A stretch of 64,000 nt of DNA from assembly GCA_030512335.1 (NCBI GenBank), contig JAULSU010000002.1:930001-994000 (forward strand), read 5' to 3'. Each line of letters begins with the position of its first letter. Position 1 is the stretch's first letter. The notes under the pieces are model-generated. The model did not search any database. It saw only the letters and a list, made by a program, of their open reading frames with translations, and was not told where the DNA came from. The translations under genes were made by a program, and so were the position numbers. This DNA comes from Immersiella caudata. Lineage: Eukaryota > Ascomycota > Sordariomycetes > Sordariales > Lasiosphaeriaceae. Shown here one piece after another: positions 23,201 to 33,082 of this stretch.

Positions 23201-24527
23201 CTGTGGCTCCAGCCAAGGGCGGCTGGTCGTCATCCCCGACAAATCGTACGGACTTCTTCCTTTTGATGGAGGGCCCACCGGCGTTTGGATTTTTGAGGGC
23301 TCCGGCCGGTCTCGGTTCAGGGACAATTCTCGCCTCAGGGGCTACCTTCGGCTCGGGAAGTGTCTTTGGGTCGGGCGGGGACAGGATTTCCGTAGGGCTT
23401 GCAACCTGAGCTTGCGGAGACAAGACCGTGGTCGGCGAAACTCGCTGTGCCTCCTTGTTAGAGTTGAGACTCGATGTCCTCTTGGCTACTGCTGAGAGAT
23501 CGATCAGAACTAGGGCGTTGGGATCGGGAGGTAAATCCTCTTTTGCGCGAGACGCTAGCTCAAGTTTTCTTCTCGTCGACCACTTATCGTGCTGCTTGGA
23601 AGTGCTCGCTTTGGTGGGATCCACCTGGATGTCCCTAAGAGAGCCTCTTTGCTTTCGCTTCTGGCCAGTGACGAAGATATTACCTGCCTTCTTTGCTTTC
23701 ATTTTTCCCGGTGCCGTTTTGCTGATCGGAAGGCTCACAGTGGGCAAGTTGGCTGAGGTCGGCTTGTCGGACAATTTTCGCGCTGTTCCCTGGTAGCCTG
23801 TCGCCGAAGGGCGCTCGGCTGGTGCTCGTGATGATGAGACTGGTGCGGAGCTGCTTGAGGGAACTGCCTCAGTTCTCGTTGCAGACTTTGCCACACTTGT
23901 GCGGCGTGGTTGAGCCTGGGGTTGAGGCTGGGCCTTGGGAACAGCTGCTTGAGGTGGTTTGGCAGCGGTGGTCTTTGTAGCAGACGTAGAGGCTTTGGCT
24001 GGACTGGCAGATTTCTGCTCTCGTTGCGGACGGACTTTAGCCGCCGTAAGAGGAATAACTTCTGCGACAAATTCGTCCTCAGATGCCTCGCTTTCGCTGG
24101 AGCTACTCTCTGGCTCGGGAAAAGGAGGAGTGAGGGGAAGGCCTTTTTTCTTCCGCTTTGCATTTCTCCGGCGGTGGCGATCGGCCTTTTTTTCATTCTC
24201 CTTAGTCTGAGCGGCTTCAACGGCAGCCCTCTCAGAAGACAAATCGGCCTCAGAGTGCTTGGTCTTTTTCTTTTCCCATACCTCCATCAGATCCTCGTTG
24301 ATGTTTTCGATGGGCTCCCAGCTACATTCGTGGAGACCAAAGCCCGCCCATTTGACAAGGAGACATAGGTCGCCGTCTCCGTTGTACTGTTCACCTAGAA
24401 TATCCTCGACCTCGAACTCTTGATCCGGGTCTGCCGGAACATCTATTGTGGATGTGAGAGAGATGCTGTCATCATCGCTCTCGGCGGCCGCCCCCGAAGA
24501 GTGCTTTCGTGTAAGACTGCTGAACAT
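20247..24527 (-). CDS. Large chromodomain protein, function unknown
   Basis: One long exon of about 1,426 residues counted from the first in-frame ATG (24527); the frame stays open to 24692 without another ATG. A consensus intron 24782-24690 (GTAAGT...GTGTAG) lies just upstream, so either the leader is spliced or a short coding exon is added, for example from the ATG at 24813 to acceptor 24659. The chromodomain is at about residues 37-90 (EFEVEDILGEQ, LVKWAGF, CSWEPIENI), with aromatic cage positions kept as F, W and F. A basic disordered region follows (about 90-500). Two ordered regions of unknown fold, rich in conserved-looking W and F, occupy about 500-1330 (for example WWSSLRTDQFRKFYVVGSG). 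Binding of methylated histone H3 is inferred from the domain. Confidence 0.82.
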   Translation of the reverse strand: MFSSLTRKHSSGAAAESDDDSISLTSTIDVPADPDQEFEVEDILGEQYNGDGDLCLLVKWAGFGLHECSWEPIENINEDLMEVWEKKKTKHSEADLSSERAAVEAAQTKENEKKADRHRRRNAKRKKKGLPLTPPFPEPESSSSESEASEDEFVAEVIPLTAAKVRPQREQKSASPAKASTSATKTTAAKPPQAAVPKAQPQPQAQPRRTSVAKSATRTEAVPSSSSAPVSSSRAPAERPSATGYQGTARKLSDKPTSANLPTVSLPISKTAPGKMKAKKAGNIFVTGQKRKQRGSLRDIQVDPTKASTSKQHDKWSTRRKLELASRAKEDLPPDPNALVLIDLSAVAKRTSSLNSNKEAQRVSPTTVLSPQAQVASPTEILSPPDPKTLPEPKVAPEARIVPEPRPAGALKNPNAGGPSIKRKKSVRFVGDDDQPPLAGATDPMDIDTPMAAGGRIRLRSPPRPEPMVRSPSPIQSPPLIQAPLASSGPIQSSVKGLALNNRKLTTVVFDGLPADPTLEWVRQFMAETDLNFKFSCLAQTVQVQLQLLLHTRLAAGTIDPSVNGSDVEKLAEFLKSTLLGLYFAHPHFNLLVYPAKCDEWRFELLGQGPENSAALRYFIFSSQVDCMRALAPLPDTIPAPSSGRAEAETVLPPETTTRVVSSREVVFKRFFNFEYRRLLPYTARRKPTTPDVFFLVFPESKAQVLATLYNWLRDCNPNCQIFLSCQTGAWKAFRATVDREPGVVILHDILTPSFRRFPNLGRYLVEKKDEYWCFVEPHRPQPFPTISLVDDPSPLSHMQLSRIFSLRTAILLTPSFMLSQPQELDKFLKWFVRKDKGGFNYRLVTAWNFHEHLAELAKEKSTARRDFFLSDTTPDEIINLNVELRGLSSGDCDARFAAAQTALDLHHQRLEKAGLFDAEEENSRLVYADRCIDPNDEQSLVNWFGWWSSLRTDQFRKFYVVGSGDILKTQPRRGERTIRMPRYSRATINDPDTVLEAFQLSIRESLEPAVAQPQEVLNAQMSARNNGDQEPNQTGPWRFRSDLIPSDDFRHLEDAIKRTVSSVGKDLRWQMYNYPVSWDSLDTADHFGDYNASRFKRFQDWLQYPWDFCCQRASKFNTYVGFFYTVTADCDPESLSSIPKDIKQVPRHPWIGIYRVANPVTRPPRDCELIIWDAHARQRCPGSGQPSYDDLLFMQRRWIDYLREKGPIKNHGTTVKRVWLGGFDINQKVESPYAMDTTLRQLEHLLSDLKETLPLPAKILVREGFREVRLQGETPRRTSVSRSADDVEEDVAMDIDTPSGDETDEDEDTRIIFHPPRGANVVPGQRTKCINKLYEEARLTRGRSRDREPVTMDYKFVPTARWYNDQLEEGRGFQFINVEPWEDICKDLQVDKPDPGKPDPASRNVKAVSEEAASGSERKGSTTSA

Positions 24528-26046
24528 CTTGATAGAATCCCCGTCAAAGCCACCCGTAATACAATACGTGGATTCAAAGTCGCGCGCAGCAAATGCATTT
24601 ACGGCGCAGGACAAAGGCTCAAGCTTGAACCACTGATTCTTTTGAGCGGAGATGGACACTGGCTCTAACGGTGACGTGATTGATTTTTGCTACACACAGT
24701 AAGTTACAGTTTGATTTTGCTTCAGCTTCTAGGGTAGCGAAGGCGAGTCTGGAGTCGGGCCACACTTAATCAAGGTACTTACTTGAGGTTTGATGCTTCC
24801 AGGTTGTTTGCATGAAGTTGTGTGTCCACCTGCTGTGGGTGCTGGACAATCAAGCGTGAGTCTTGCCCATACAGCTCCTCGGCACGGCCCACCTCAAGTA
24901 CGCCGTTCGTTGGAGGAACTAGTGGCCATACCACAAGAGGAGGGCTAGCTACAATCTGCCGCAGCTCTGAACGGACAAATCGACACCTGATCGATTTCCC
25001 GAGGGGCAGTATCAAGGGCGGAATTGAAAGATTAGAGAGTCGTGACCTGTGGAAGAAAAGGAGACACAGGCGAGCCCCTTGTTCCCACTCAGCTGCTAGA
25101 GAGAGAATATTTTGTCCGATGGGACAGTGGGCACACGGACAGGTTGTTGTTTCGTTTGTGAGCGCAGGAAGGTGCACACTTCAAAACAGATTCCAGCTGG
25201 GTAAAACCTCTTGGAGCCAGCCAATGGCGCCTACCCTGGGGCGAGAGTGGATCCCGGCACCCAGTCATTTCTCGACGCTGGTCCGTGGACGGCCAAGAAC
25301 GGAGGAGAGCCACTCTGGCACGTGATGGCCCCACGGGATGGCGGTCTGTGCTTCATGAGGCCCCAGCTTCCCATGACAAAAAAACCGAGTCGATTGTACC
25401 GCTTGCAACATCACCCCTAACTTTAACGAACTGATGCTCAGCCAATTTCGCAGCAAAACAGTTCAAGTCGGTTGCTTTCTGATGCCTAGTCGTCGCTTCA
25501 TCTGTCTCTATAAACTATCTGGGGATATTGAGATAGTTGCTGATCCAGTGATTGATAGAGTTTTGTTGCAGCAATAAGCGTCTCGATTTTTTTGTCATGA
25601 GGGAACCCGGCTTGCCAAATTCCCGAAGATTGCAGCCACTGTGTGTGACACTGTCTCAACAATGAAGTGGGCAGAAGCCTTCTGAGCATGCCGTCAGAAC
25701 AACGAAGTGTGCTGCTGCGTGGCCCTGTACTGTGAAACCTAGCACCAAGAAATACTCGTCTTGCCAAAGTTGCTTTCTTAGAGTTTATTGCGCTCTATCT
25801 TGTAACCTGCATTATCGGACCACTACCTGGGCATTTTCATCGCTGCCTTGTCCGCAATTCACAGTGGCGCCCCCATACGTACTGACTTGGCACTAAAATC
25901 ACGGACCCGCTCTGGAGAGCCGCACCGCCCAGTCTCTCTCCTGGACATCGCATTGCTGGCCTTCGTTCACTGCCGACTGCGAATCGCCATTTCCCCTCCA
26001 CTCCGAGCAAACCCCGCGACCCCTCCAGTGATCCCTCGCAGCAATC
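24528..26046. other. Divergent intergenic region upstream of chromodomain and Rab11 genes
   Basis: Contains the leader of the chromodomain gene with the GTAAGT intron at 24782-24690 and an upstream minus-strand open frame (25177-24779) that may be leader or a missed exon. The right part is the Rab11 promoter and leader. No other gene is supported. Confidence 0.5.
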
Positions 26047-26964
26047 ATGGCTAACGACGAATACGATGTAAGACTTCACCCCAGATGTGGCTTTGCTGCC
26101 TGTGACCCCGCGGACCTGCGCTGACGAGCAAACTTCCCACAGTTCCTCTTCAAAGGTACCTGCCGACCGACGATATCCTCCTGCCACCCGGCCACCCATT
26201 TCCCGGTGCCGACGACCACACCTGTGCTTTGCTAATATGACATGCCATCAGTGGTGCTTATCGGTGACTCTGGTGTCGGAAAGTCCAACCTTCTCAGCCG
26301 ATTCACGCGCAACGAGTTCAACCTCGACTCCAAGTCCACCATCGGCGTCGAGTTTGCCACGAGGTCGATCCAAGTTGACACCAAGACCATCAAGGCACAG
26401 ATTTGGGACACTGCGGGTCAGGAACGGTATCGCGCCATTACCTCTGCCTACTACCGCGGCGCTGTCGGCGCGCTGCTTGTCTACGATATCAGCAAGCACC
26501 AGACCTACGAGAACGTCACGCGATGGCTGAAGGAGCTGCGGGACCATGCCGACAACAACATTGTCATCATGCTGGTCGGTAACAAGAGCGATTTGCGACA
26601 CCTGAGAGCCGTTCCCACCGAGGAGGCCAAGCAGTTTGCGAGTAAGTTGCACTCTACGAGGATTGTCGCCACCCCCGCGAGGTTTAGTCGCTGACAGGTC
26701 ACAGGCGACAACCACCTCTCCTTCATCGAGACCTCAGCCCTCGATGCCAGCAACGTCGAGCTTGCTTTCCAGAACATTTTGACCGGTTTGTACCCCCTCA
26801 CGTCAGCGGCGCCCGACCAGTCTAACCCTAGTCTAGAAATCTACCGAATCGTGTCGAGCAAGGCCCTCGAAGGCGCCGGACAGGAGCCCAACCTCAAGGG
26901 CTTCACCCTCAGCGACTCGGAAACGGGCACCAAGGAGAAGACTGAGAAGGGCTGCTGTGCATAA
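26047..26964 (+). CDS. rab11: Rab11/Ypt31-family small GTPase
   Basis: Five exons: 26047-26067, 26143-26155, 26252-26641, 26705-26785 and 26837-26964, giving 210 residues. The first exon holds only MANDEYD and the second is a 13-nt microexon for FLFK plus one base. Diagnostic motifs are GDSGVGKS (P-loop), STIGVEF (switch I), WDTAGQERYRAITSAYYRGA (switch II), NKSDL and ETSA, with the Rab11-specific effector sequence TIGVEFATR. The C-terminus KGCCA carries the geranylgeranylated cysteine pair. Ypt31-type Rabs control exit from the trans-Golgi and recycling traffic. All introns have GT-AG ends and the joins reproduce the conserved family sequence. Confidence 0.96.
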
Positions 26965-28182
26965 ACCAAGGCTCGGATGGATACACGGCGTCACGTCATT
27001 TGTCTGGTATGAATCAAGGTCTTTATGAGCATCAGGGATATTGGGAGGGGAAACGGGATGTGGCTCGCCTTGACCATTTTGCTTCTTGGTGAGCTTTTGC
27101 TTTTGGGGAGGGATCGAGGCCTCTGCTTGCATCTCCTTTGTCAGTCTTCCTTTTCTCGCTGTGCTTCTCACTGGGATTTCTGAGTGGTTTTCTACTCATA
27201 CATGGATTACGAGGAAGTTAGCTGAATGAACGAAGGGTAATGCCTATGTTGCTTGAAAGTCCCTATAGAAGTTGATGTCTGTGGGTAGGGTCGAGTTGGG
27301 CTCGAAGTAATGTCTACAAATTCTACTTGTGGCCGGAGCGTTGTGGTGTCTTGATTTTGGTAGCTAGGTTATCAATATTGCCTTGAGCCTTCTGTCGCTA
27401 TCTGTATTAAACAATGTACCTTGTCTTAAACGAAGCGAACTCTCACGAAACAGCTCTCACATGATGACCTGTAGAAGGCCTCATGGACCTGCCAAAACCT
27501 TGAAAGAGTAACTCGGCCATCGAGAGGCATCCCGTAACCGTCACTATTACGTGTAATTGGACGGACAATAGCAGCCGAGTCAAAGCCAGTTCATAGGGGA
27601 GACTCCTGGTTGGATCGTTGGCAGAGCCAACGTCGTCAAACGAATGTTGCGGCTCGCCCCCAGCCTGATCTAAATGTGTACAAATTACATGGCAAGTTTA
27701 CCCGCTGTGGGCTCAAACAAATCGTGGAGATCAGTCGAATCGAGATTCATGCAATCTTCACTTGACCAATACATTGAGGTCTTCTAGAATATAGCCGTGG
27801 AGCCCCATCTTGAACCTCGCCCGTTGGCTATCTCTCGAGCGTAAGATCGTCTCGAGGGCCTGATATCCTGCTGTTCCACCGCGTCCTGTCAAAGAAACCT
27901 CGACGTCGGGTCGAGTGCTGGCGCTAAATCAGGAACACACTCCACGGGGGATGCGGAGTGCGGGACATTCATTTAGGGGAAGTGGTCTTAGTTCTTGGTG
28001 GGCACCAGGAGTGCCCAAGTTCCGGGCTGCACTAAGATAAGCCTTATCGAGGGTGGGGCTACGACGAGCATCGAACTTTTTTTCTTGGCCATGCCTCTGC
28101 CAAAAAAGTTAGCGACGGCAATTGACGAGAGACCGCTTCCCCGACCAGTATTTCCGCCAATTTGCCCAAAAGAGCAGGCACA
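26965..28182. other. Intergenic region
   Basis: 1.2 kb between two plus-strand genes: Rab11 3' region, then the BRX1 promoter. No gene is visible. A palindromic GATA site lies at 28036-28048. Confidence 0.6.
28036..28048. promoter_or_regulatory. Palindromic GATA site (GATAAG-C-CTTATC)
   Basis: A perfect 6-bp inverted repeat of GATAAG separated by one C, 135 nt upstream of the BRX1 ATG. Fungal GATA factors bind HGATAR cores. Whether this one is occupied is unknown, but another GATAAG cluster lies between UTP7 and TSR1. Confidence 0.4.
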
Positions 28183-29238
28183 ATGGCGTCCGTCTACAAG
28201 GCATTATCGAAGTCCAAGGGCGACCAGCCCGACGTGGAGAAAGATGGCGCAAACGGTGGAGTGAAGAGGAATAAGCAGAGGGTCCTGATCCTCTCTTCCA
28301 GAGGTGTGACCTACAGGTATGGCGGGGCGCAATAGAGCAAGATAGCTCCAATGGCTGACGACGATGATGTGCAGGCACCGACACCTTCTCAACGACCTCG
28401 CTGCGATGCTGCCCCACGGCCGGAAAGACGTGAAGTTCGACTCGAAGTCCAAGATGTACCAGCTCAACGAACTGGCGGAGCTCTACAACTGCAACAATGT
28501 CATGTTCTTCGAGGCAAGGAAAGGAAAGGATCTGTATATGTGGTTCAGCAAAGTGCCCAACGGCCCAACGGTGAAGATGCACGCTCAGAACTGTAAGTCG
28601 CAAGTGGTCGGGGGTTGGAGGATTTGGTACTGACAGCAGCAGTGCACACAATGGAGGAGCTTCATTTCACAGGAAACTGCCTCAAGGGAACCAGGCCGGT
28701 ACTCTCGTTCGACGCTGCGTTTGAGCAGGAGGCCCACCTCAAGGTCATCAAGGAACTTTTCCTGCACATGTTCGGTGTCCCACAAGGCGCACGAAAGTCA
28801 AAGCCCTTTATCGATCACATTATGGGCTTCAGCTTTGCTGATGGAAAGATCTGGGTGCGTAATTACGAGGTCCGGGAAGTCGAGAAGGCCAAGGGCGAGG
28901 GCAAGGGGGATGAGGAGTCGACGAACAAGGGAAAGAAGCCGAAGATGGGGGATAAGGACACAGACGTTAGCCTGGTTGAGATCGGGCCACGGTTCGTCCT
29001 CACGCCGATTGTTATCCAGGAGGGTTCTTTCGGCGGGCCGATTATCTACGAGAACAAGCGATTCGTCTCACCAAACCAGGTCCGCTCGGAGCTGCGCAAG
29101 GCGAAGGCTGGGCGCCACAATGTGCGCGCGGAGCAGAAGAGGGAGGGTCTCGGCAAGCGGGCGTCTCTTGGGCTCCTGAAAAATGGCGAGAAGAAGAAGG
29201 ATGGAACTGGTCTAGATACCCGGGAGCTCTTTGCTTAA
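28183..29238 (+). CDS. BRX1: Ribosome biogenesis protein BRX1 (Brix domain)
   Basis: Exons 28183-28316, 28375-28592 and 28643-29238 give 315 residues. The Brix domain starts at RVLILSSRGVTYRHRHLLND (about residue 34) and includes VKFDSKSKMYQLNELAELY, FFEARKGKDLYMWFSKVPNGP and KPFIDHIMGFSFADGKIWVRNYE. The C-terminal third is lysine-rich and charged. Both joins restore family sequence (TYR-HRHLL and AQN-LHTMEEL). In the known family BRX1 binds early 60S pre-ribosomes in the nucleolus and is needed for 27S pre-rRNA processing. It is the third ribosome-assembly gene in the window after UTP7 and TSR1. Confidence 0.95.
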
Positions 29239-30610
29239 GTTGTAGCAATACGGATTGGTTTGGGATGCTTCGGTTTGCTTTTTGGCGTTCCCAGCGAGAC
29301 AAGTCACCGATGATTGATGACGCGCGACTCCTGTGGGTGGCTCTGTGGGTTTCAGTTGAGATGTCTATCTTATCAGAAATTCTCACCATCAGGTCCATCA
29401 TTTAACGTTTTCGCCGAGCGGTGGATGTAAGCCAGGCCGTCATGTATCGTTTGTGGGATTGGATGCTCTGCGATTTCAACTTCAACACTCAACAGAAGCG
29501 CGGGCAGCACCAGGCACAGGGTCGCCCAGACCCCTGCAGCTGAAAGATAAGCCAATCGGGCATGAACCATTCAATTGGGCCGGCGACCTGCTCCAGCTTT
29601 CTGACAGGGTTGTGACGCGGGAGGACAGGGATTAGTCATTGGTCGCCAACCCGTCTTGGTCACGGTAAACAAGCCGCACCTTCCAATCTCTCATTTCCCA
29701 CGTCTGAAACTTCCTCTCACAACTTCGAAAAAGGACCATCGACAATGGCTTCTTCACGCCCCCAGCCAGCCTCTATACCGGCGAAAATGGCAAACTCACA
29801 AAGCGAACACGCGCTCTTGGCGCTTTGCGGCTCTTGCTGCACACTCGGCTGCTCCGGCGCTCCCTCAGATCATAGCCCCAACGTCGGGGTGGTTGCGGTT
29901 TAGGTGGTGAGGGTGTTGATACCTCGGTTCGCTGGGGTCTCTGTTTGGGTTGGAGGCTGAACGCTTTCTTGACTTGGACAGGGGTATATTCTGTTTTTAT
30001 CTTTGGGGTCTGCTTGTGGTGTCGATTGATCGATATCACAATTAGACTGGTGGGCTTCTGCGACAAACGGAAGTCTTGGTGGGCAGCTGAAGAGAGGAAT
30101 TGTGGTCAGGTGCTTTCTGCGCGTTGCTGGGTGATCTTCCTTTGGGAGATCAAAGGGCTGCTTGTAGCCCTTGCTGTTGCTCGTGAGAGCGTTGGGTGGT
30201 GAGTGAGAGGAACAAGTGAGAGGTCCATGCCGTGTCTTCGATCTCCGCTTCAGGCCGTGCGTGGCATGACCGTTGATATCAAGAACTTTTACCAATATAA
30301 TTTGGTGAGTGCTCTTGTCTGCTTGCTTAGGATTGAGGCTAATGGGGTTCGCAGACAACCGTCGCCTCCGAGGCCTACTCCGTTTACTCGCTGTTACCCT
30401 GTATCTCGTCGACTGAAGGGACAGCAAGTTAAGCGCTGTGCCAACATCAAGGGAATCTAAGCTCCTGGAAGCCAGAAGCTGAGAACAAGATCATCACCAA
30501 CTAATCGTCACCTTTCCGACATCTGTCATCAACTTCCCCCACTGCGAACTGGGTAGATTCATCCAGGGTTCGAGACTCCATTTTACCAATTCCCAGACAA
30601 CGTCACAACA
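29239..30610. other. Intergenic region with doubtful short ORFs
   Basis: A 52-codon plus frame starts at the ATG at 29744 (MASSRPQPASIPAKMANS) and a 175-codon minus frame covers 30427-29900. Neither has a domain or a clear splice partner. A small gene around 29744 cannot be excluded. The rest looks like promoter and leader of the F-box gene. Confidence 0.4.
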
Positions 30611-32030
30611 ATGTCTTCAGCTCATAGAAACCGTGTCGTCTCCGGCCTCAACTTCCAGGACCTGCCTGTAGAGACACTCGTCGAAATCCTGCAGAACTTG
30701 GATATTTCGTCGATTGCTTCGGTATCACAAGTATCCAAGAGGCTAAAAAAGGTCATCGAGACCAACTGGGCTATTGCTCTCCGGCCTGCTATCAACCGCG
30801 ACATGACGCCGATAAGCCCGTTCCTGCAGGTTCTTAGAGTGTGCGACTCCAAGGTCGCTCCGCCGGCGGTCAAGTTCAACTTTTCGGTCAGCGACGATGG
30901 TGTGTCGTCTTCGGACGAACAATCTGCTTCCGATGACGATGACAGCACCTCGGGGGATGAGGTGGACTCCTCTGCCGAGGATGAAGAATCTGATGTTGAG
31001 ACTGATGTCGAGACGGACAGTGATGATGAAGGCCCTGGCAACATCGACGATGCTCTTGCCATCAAGATAAACAGCCCTGGTCCTGAGGACGATGGCCTCA
31101 CCACTGGAGTTCTCCCTGACCAATGGGCCGAGGGTCTTTCTTACAGAACGGTGATGCGGGTTTGCCGTTTCATCAAGGCGTGGGAACTCGAATTTCATCG
31201 CCTGCGTTTTGCTTGCCCGCACCACCGTCGTACTCTCGAGCATCACGAGCTGTTTCGTTTGCGACACGCCATCTACGTGTGGTGGCGGTATACCTGCCAT
31301 TTCCATGATGGGGCTTGCCTCGTCGACGGCGAGGATGAGAATGTCGACAGCCCGATTGTACGTATGGAGTTTGTGAGGCAGTTCTCAACCTCTCAACTGC
31401 ACGAACTCCGCGACATGTGGGAGACGATCAAGTCGGCAGTTGGGAGGGAAGTCTGCCCGTCTATAAGCGCCGTTAGGCGGCAATCGGTATGTTGCCTATT
31501 TTGTTGCTTGGTTTTCCTTTTGCTGACTGACTTTACAGGGCCATCTCCTCAGCTGGGCGGAGGCGGCGCGGGTTGGATGGGGTGATCCGGTGGAGAATGG
31601 CCAGGTCGTCAGAACCATCATGAAATTGAGACCTGAGGACATTCTTTATCTCCTGGTCAACCGTCACCGGTTTGCGACCAAGGCAAGCATCATTCAGTTT
31701 GCGCGGTTCAAGAACCCCTGGATTGAGGACAGTGTTGAGACGTTCAGCGACTCGATCCAGTGGGCTCTGTGGGAACGCGAGCGACAACTCGTGGCTGAGT
31801 ACGGCCCAAGAGCTCTCCATCGGCGCTGGTATTTCCCTCCACTAGGCTTCTATCCCCGACCTTGGGGCGGCATTGTGGACTACAAGAAGGTCGAAACAGA
31901 GCAGCTTCGTGATGTGTACAGCCGGGACACTGGAGCGGGGACGCATTGGATTGACGATCATGGAGGGCCTCGCCGGTATTTAGCAAGGCAAGTCCCATCA
32001 GGCCGGCTGGTTGTGAGTAGGGGTTGGTAG
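30611..32030 (+). CDS. F-box protein
   Basis: Exons 30611-31486 and 31539-32030 (52-nt intron GTATGT...TTACAG, with branch-like CTGAC) give 455 residues. The F-box lies at about residues 15-55 (LPVETLVEILQNLDISSIAS, then VSQVSKRLKKVI), and would bind Skp1 in an SCF ubiquitin ligase. A strongly acidic D/E/S block (about 105-150) follows. The remainder is a fungal-type substrate region without LRR or WD repeats, containing WWRYTCHF and LEHHELFRLRHAIY. The frame meets TAG at 32028-32030, but the next 30 codons in the same frame read like natural protein (VVWVGEGFDIHSWDDL) to a TAA at 32121-32123. The real end may therefore be 32123. Confidence 0.82.
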
Positions 32031-33082
32031 AGACTGGAAGACAAGAGTGTGGTGTGGGTTGGTGAGGGGTTTGATATCCATTCTTGGGACGATTTAGAGC
32101 GGCGTTTGCGTGAGGTAGACTAATGCTGGGACTGGTGGCGCGACTCTCATATTAAACCTGAAAATATAATCTACATTCGTGTTGTTGCCTCATCGCGCAT
32201 CACATGGTGAAGGACAGCTGCAAACAAGACTTTCAAGGTGAGGTGCTGGCCTGAGACGTGCACTGTCCAAGTCTTCCCTGCCCGCAGTTCGCGGTGCCTG
32301 TCCCCGCCAAGCAGCCTGGCTTTCAGCCTTCCAGCGTCGTGTTCCAGCAGCCTCATCCCCGTTGTGCCTCCCAGCTTTCTATCCAATCCCGTCAATTTGC
32401 GCTCCTCGCCGCCGTCGCTCACTCTCGCAACTCACTTTAGCTTCGATCCGCGATCGAGCCACCACACACAAATGAAGACGCAGCGCGTACCGCCAAAGAC
32501 ACCATAGTTAAGGTTCTCTCACGCTCAAGGTACGTGATGCACACTATTTTCCAGCCATGCTGATTTTTACCACCGTTTTTTTTATCGGCCAGCGTGAGTC
32601 GGCGAGCTGCCATCGAAGCTGAAGTCGCCGAATCTGCGGTCTGATTCATATCGCTGCGTCGCGCAGCGCCGCGCTCTGTTCCTGAAAGTTCCCGATGCTT
32701 TATTTTGGTTTCTTTGTTCCTGTTGCCTGGTTTTATGAGCTCTCATCACCGAGGGGCCTCACAAGCAGCTTTGTTTCCTTTGTCTGGAGGGTGCATCATT
32801 GGGGGCCGATAGGCCTGGGCGGTCTCCATTAGTGATGGGGGGAGGGCGGTTCTGTTCGATGTGAGGTGTCATTATCTGGGAATCGGTCCTGGGAAGACCT
32901 AGGGTGGCTGTTTTGCCGAGCTGGGGCTGCGCGCCCTCACGCAACGACCTCTCTCTGGAAACAACCACCGTGGGGCATGGGACGGTCTGGATGATTATTC
33001 GCCGACTACTTACTAACTGATGGCAGGTCGCGGTCATTGCCTCTCCACATTGCTGCCGCCGTCCGGAAGGGCGCGAGCCAGG
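32031..33082. other. F-box 3' region and HDA1 upstream region
   Basis: The first 93 nt may still be coding (see the F-box entry). The rest contains no supported gene and should hold the HDA1 promoter and leader. An ATG at 33020, in frame with HDA1, would add 21 residues. Confidence 0.5.

Noticed and set aside
24779..25177. 133-codon minus-strand ORF upstream of the chromodomain gene as its coding first exon
   Set aside because: It ends at a perfect GTAAGT donor, but its phase does not match any acceptor that leads into the chromodomain frame. More likely it is leader sequence.
29744..30427. Short plus ORF at 29744 and 175-codon minus ORF at 30427-29900
   Set aside because: Neither shows a domain or convincing splice structure. 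The region is described only as intergenic.
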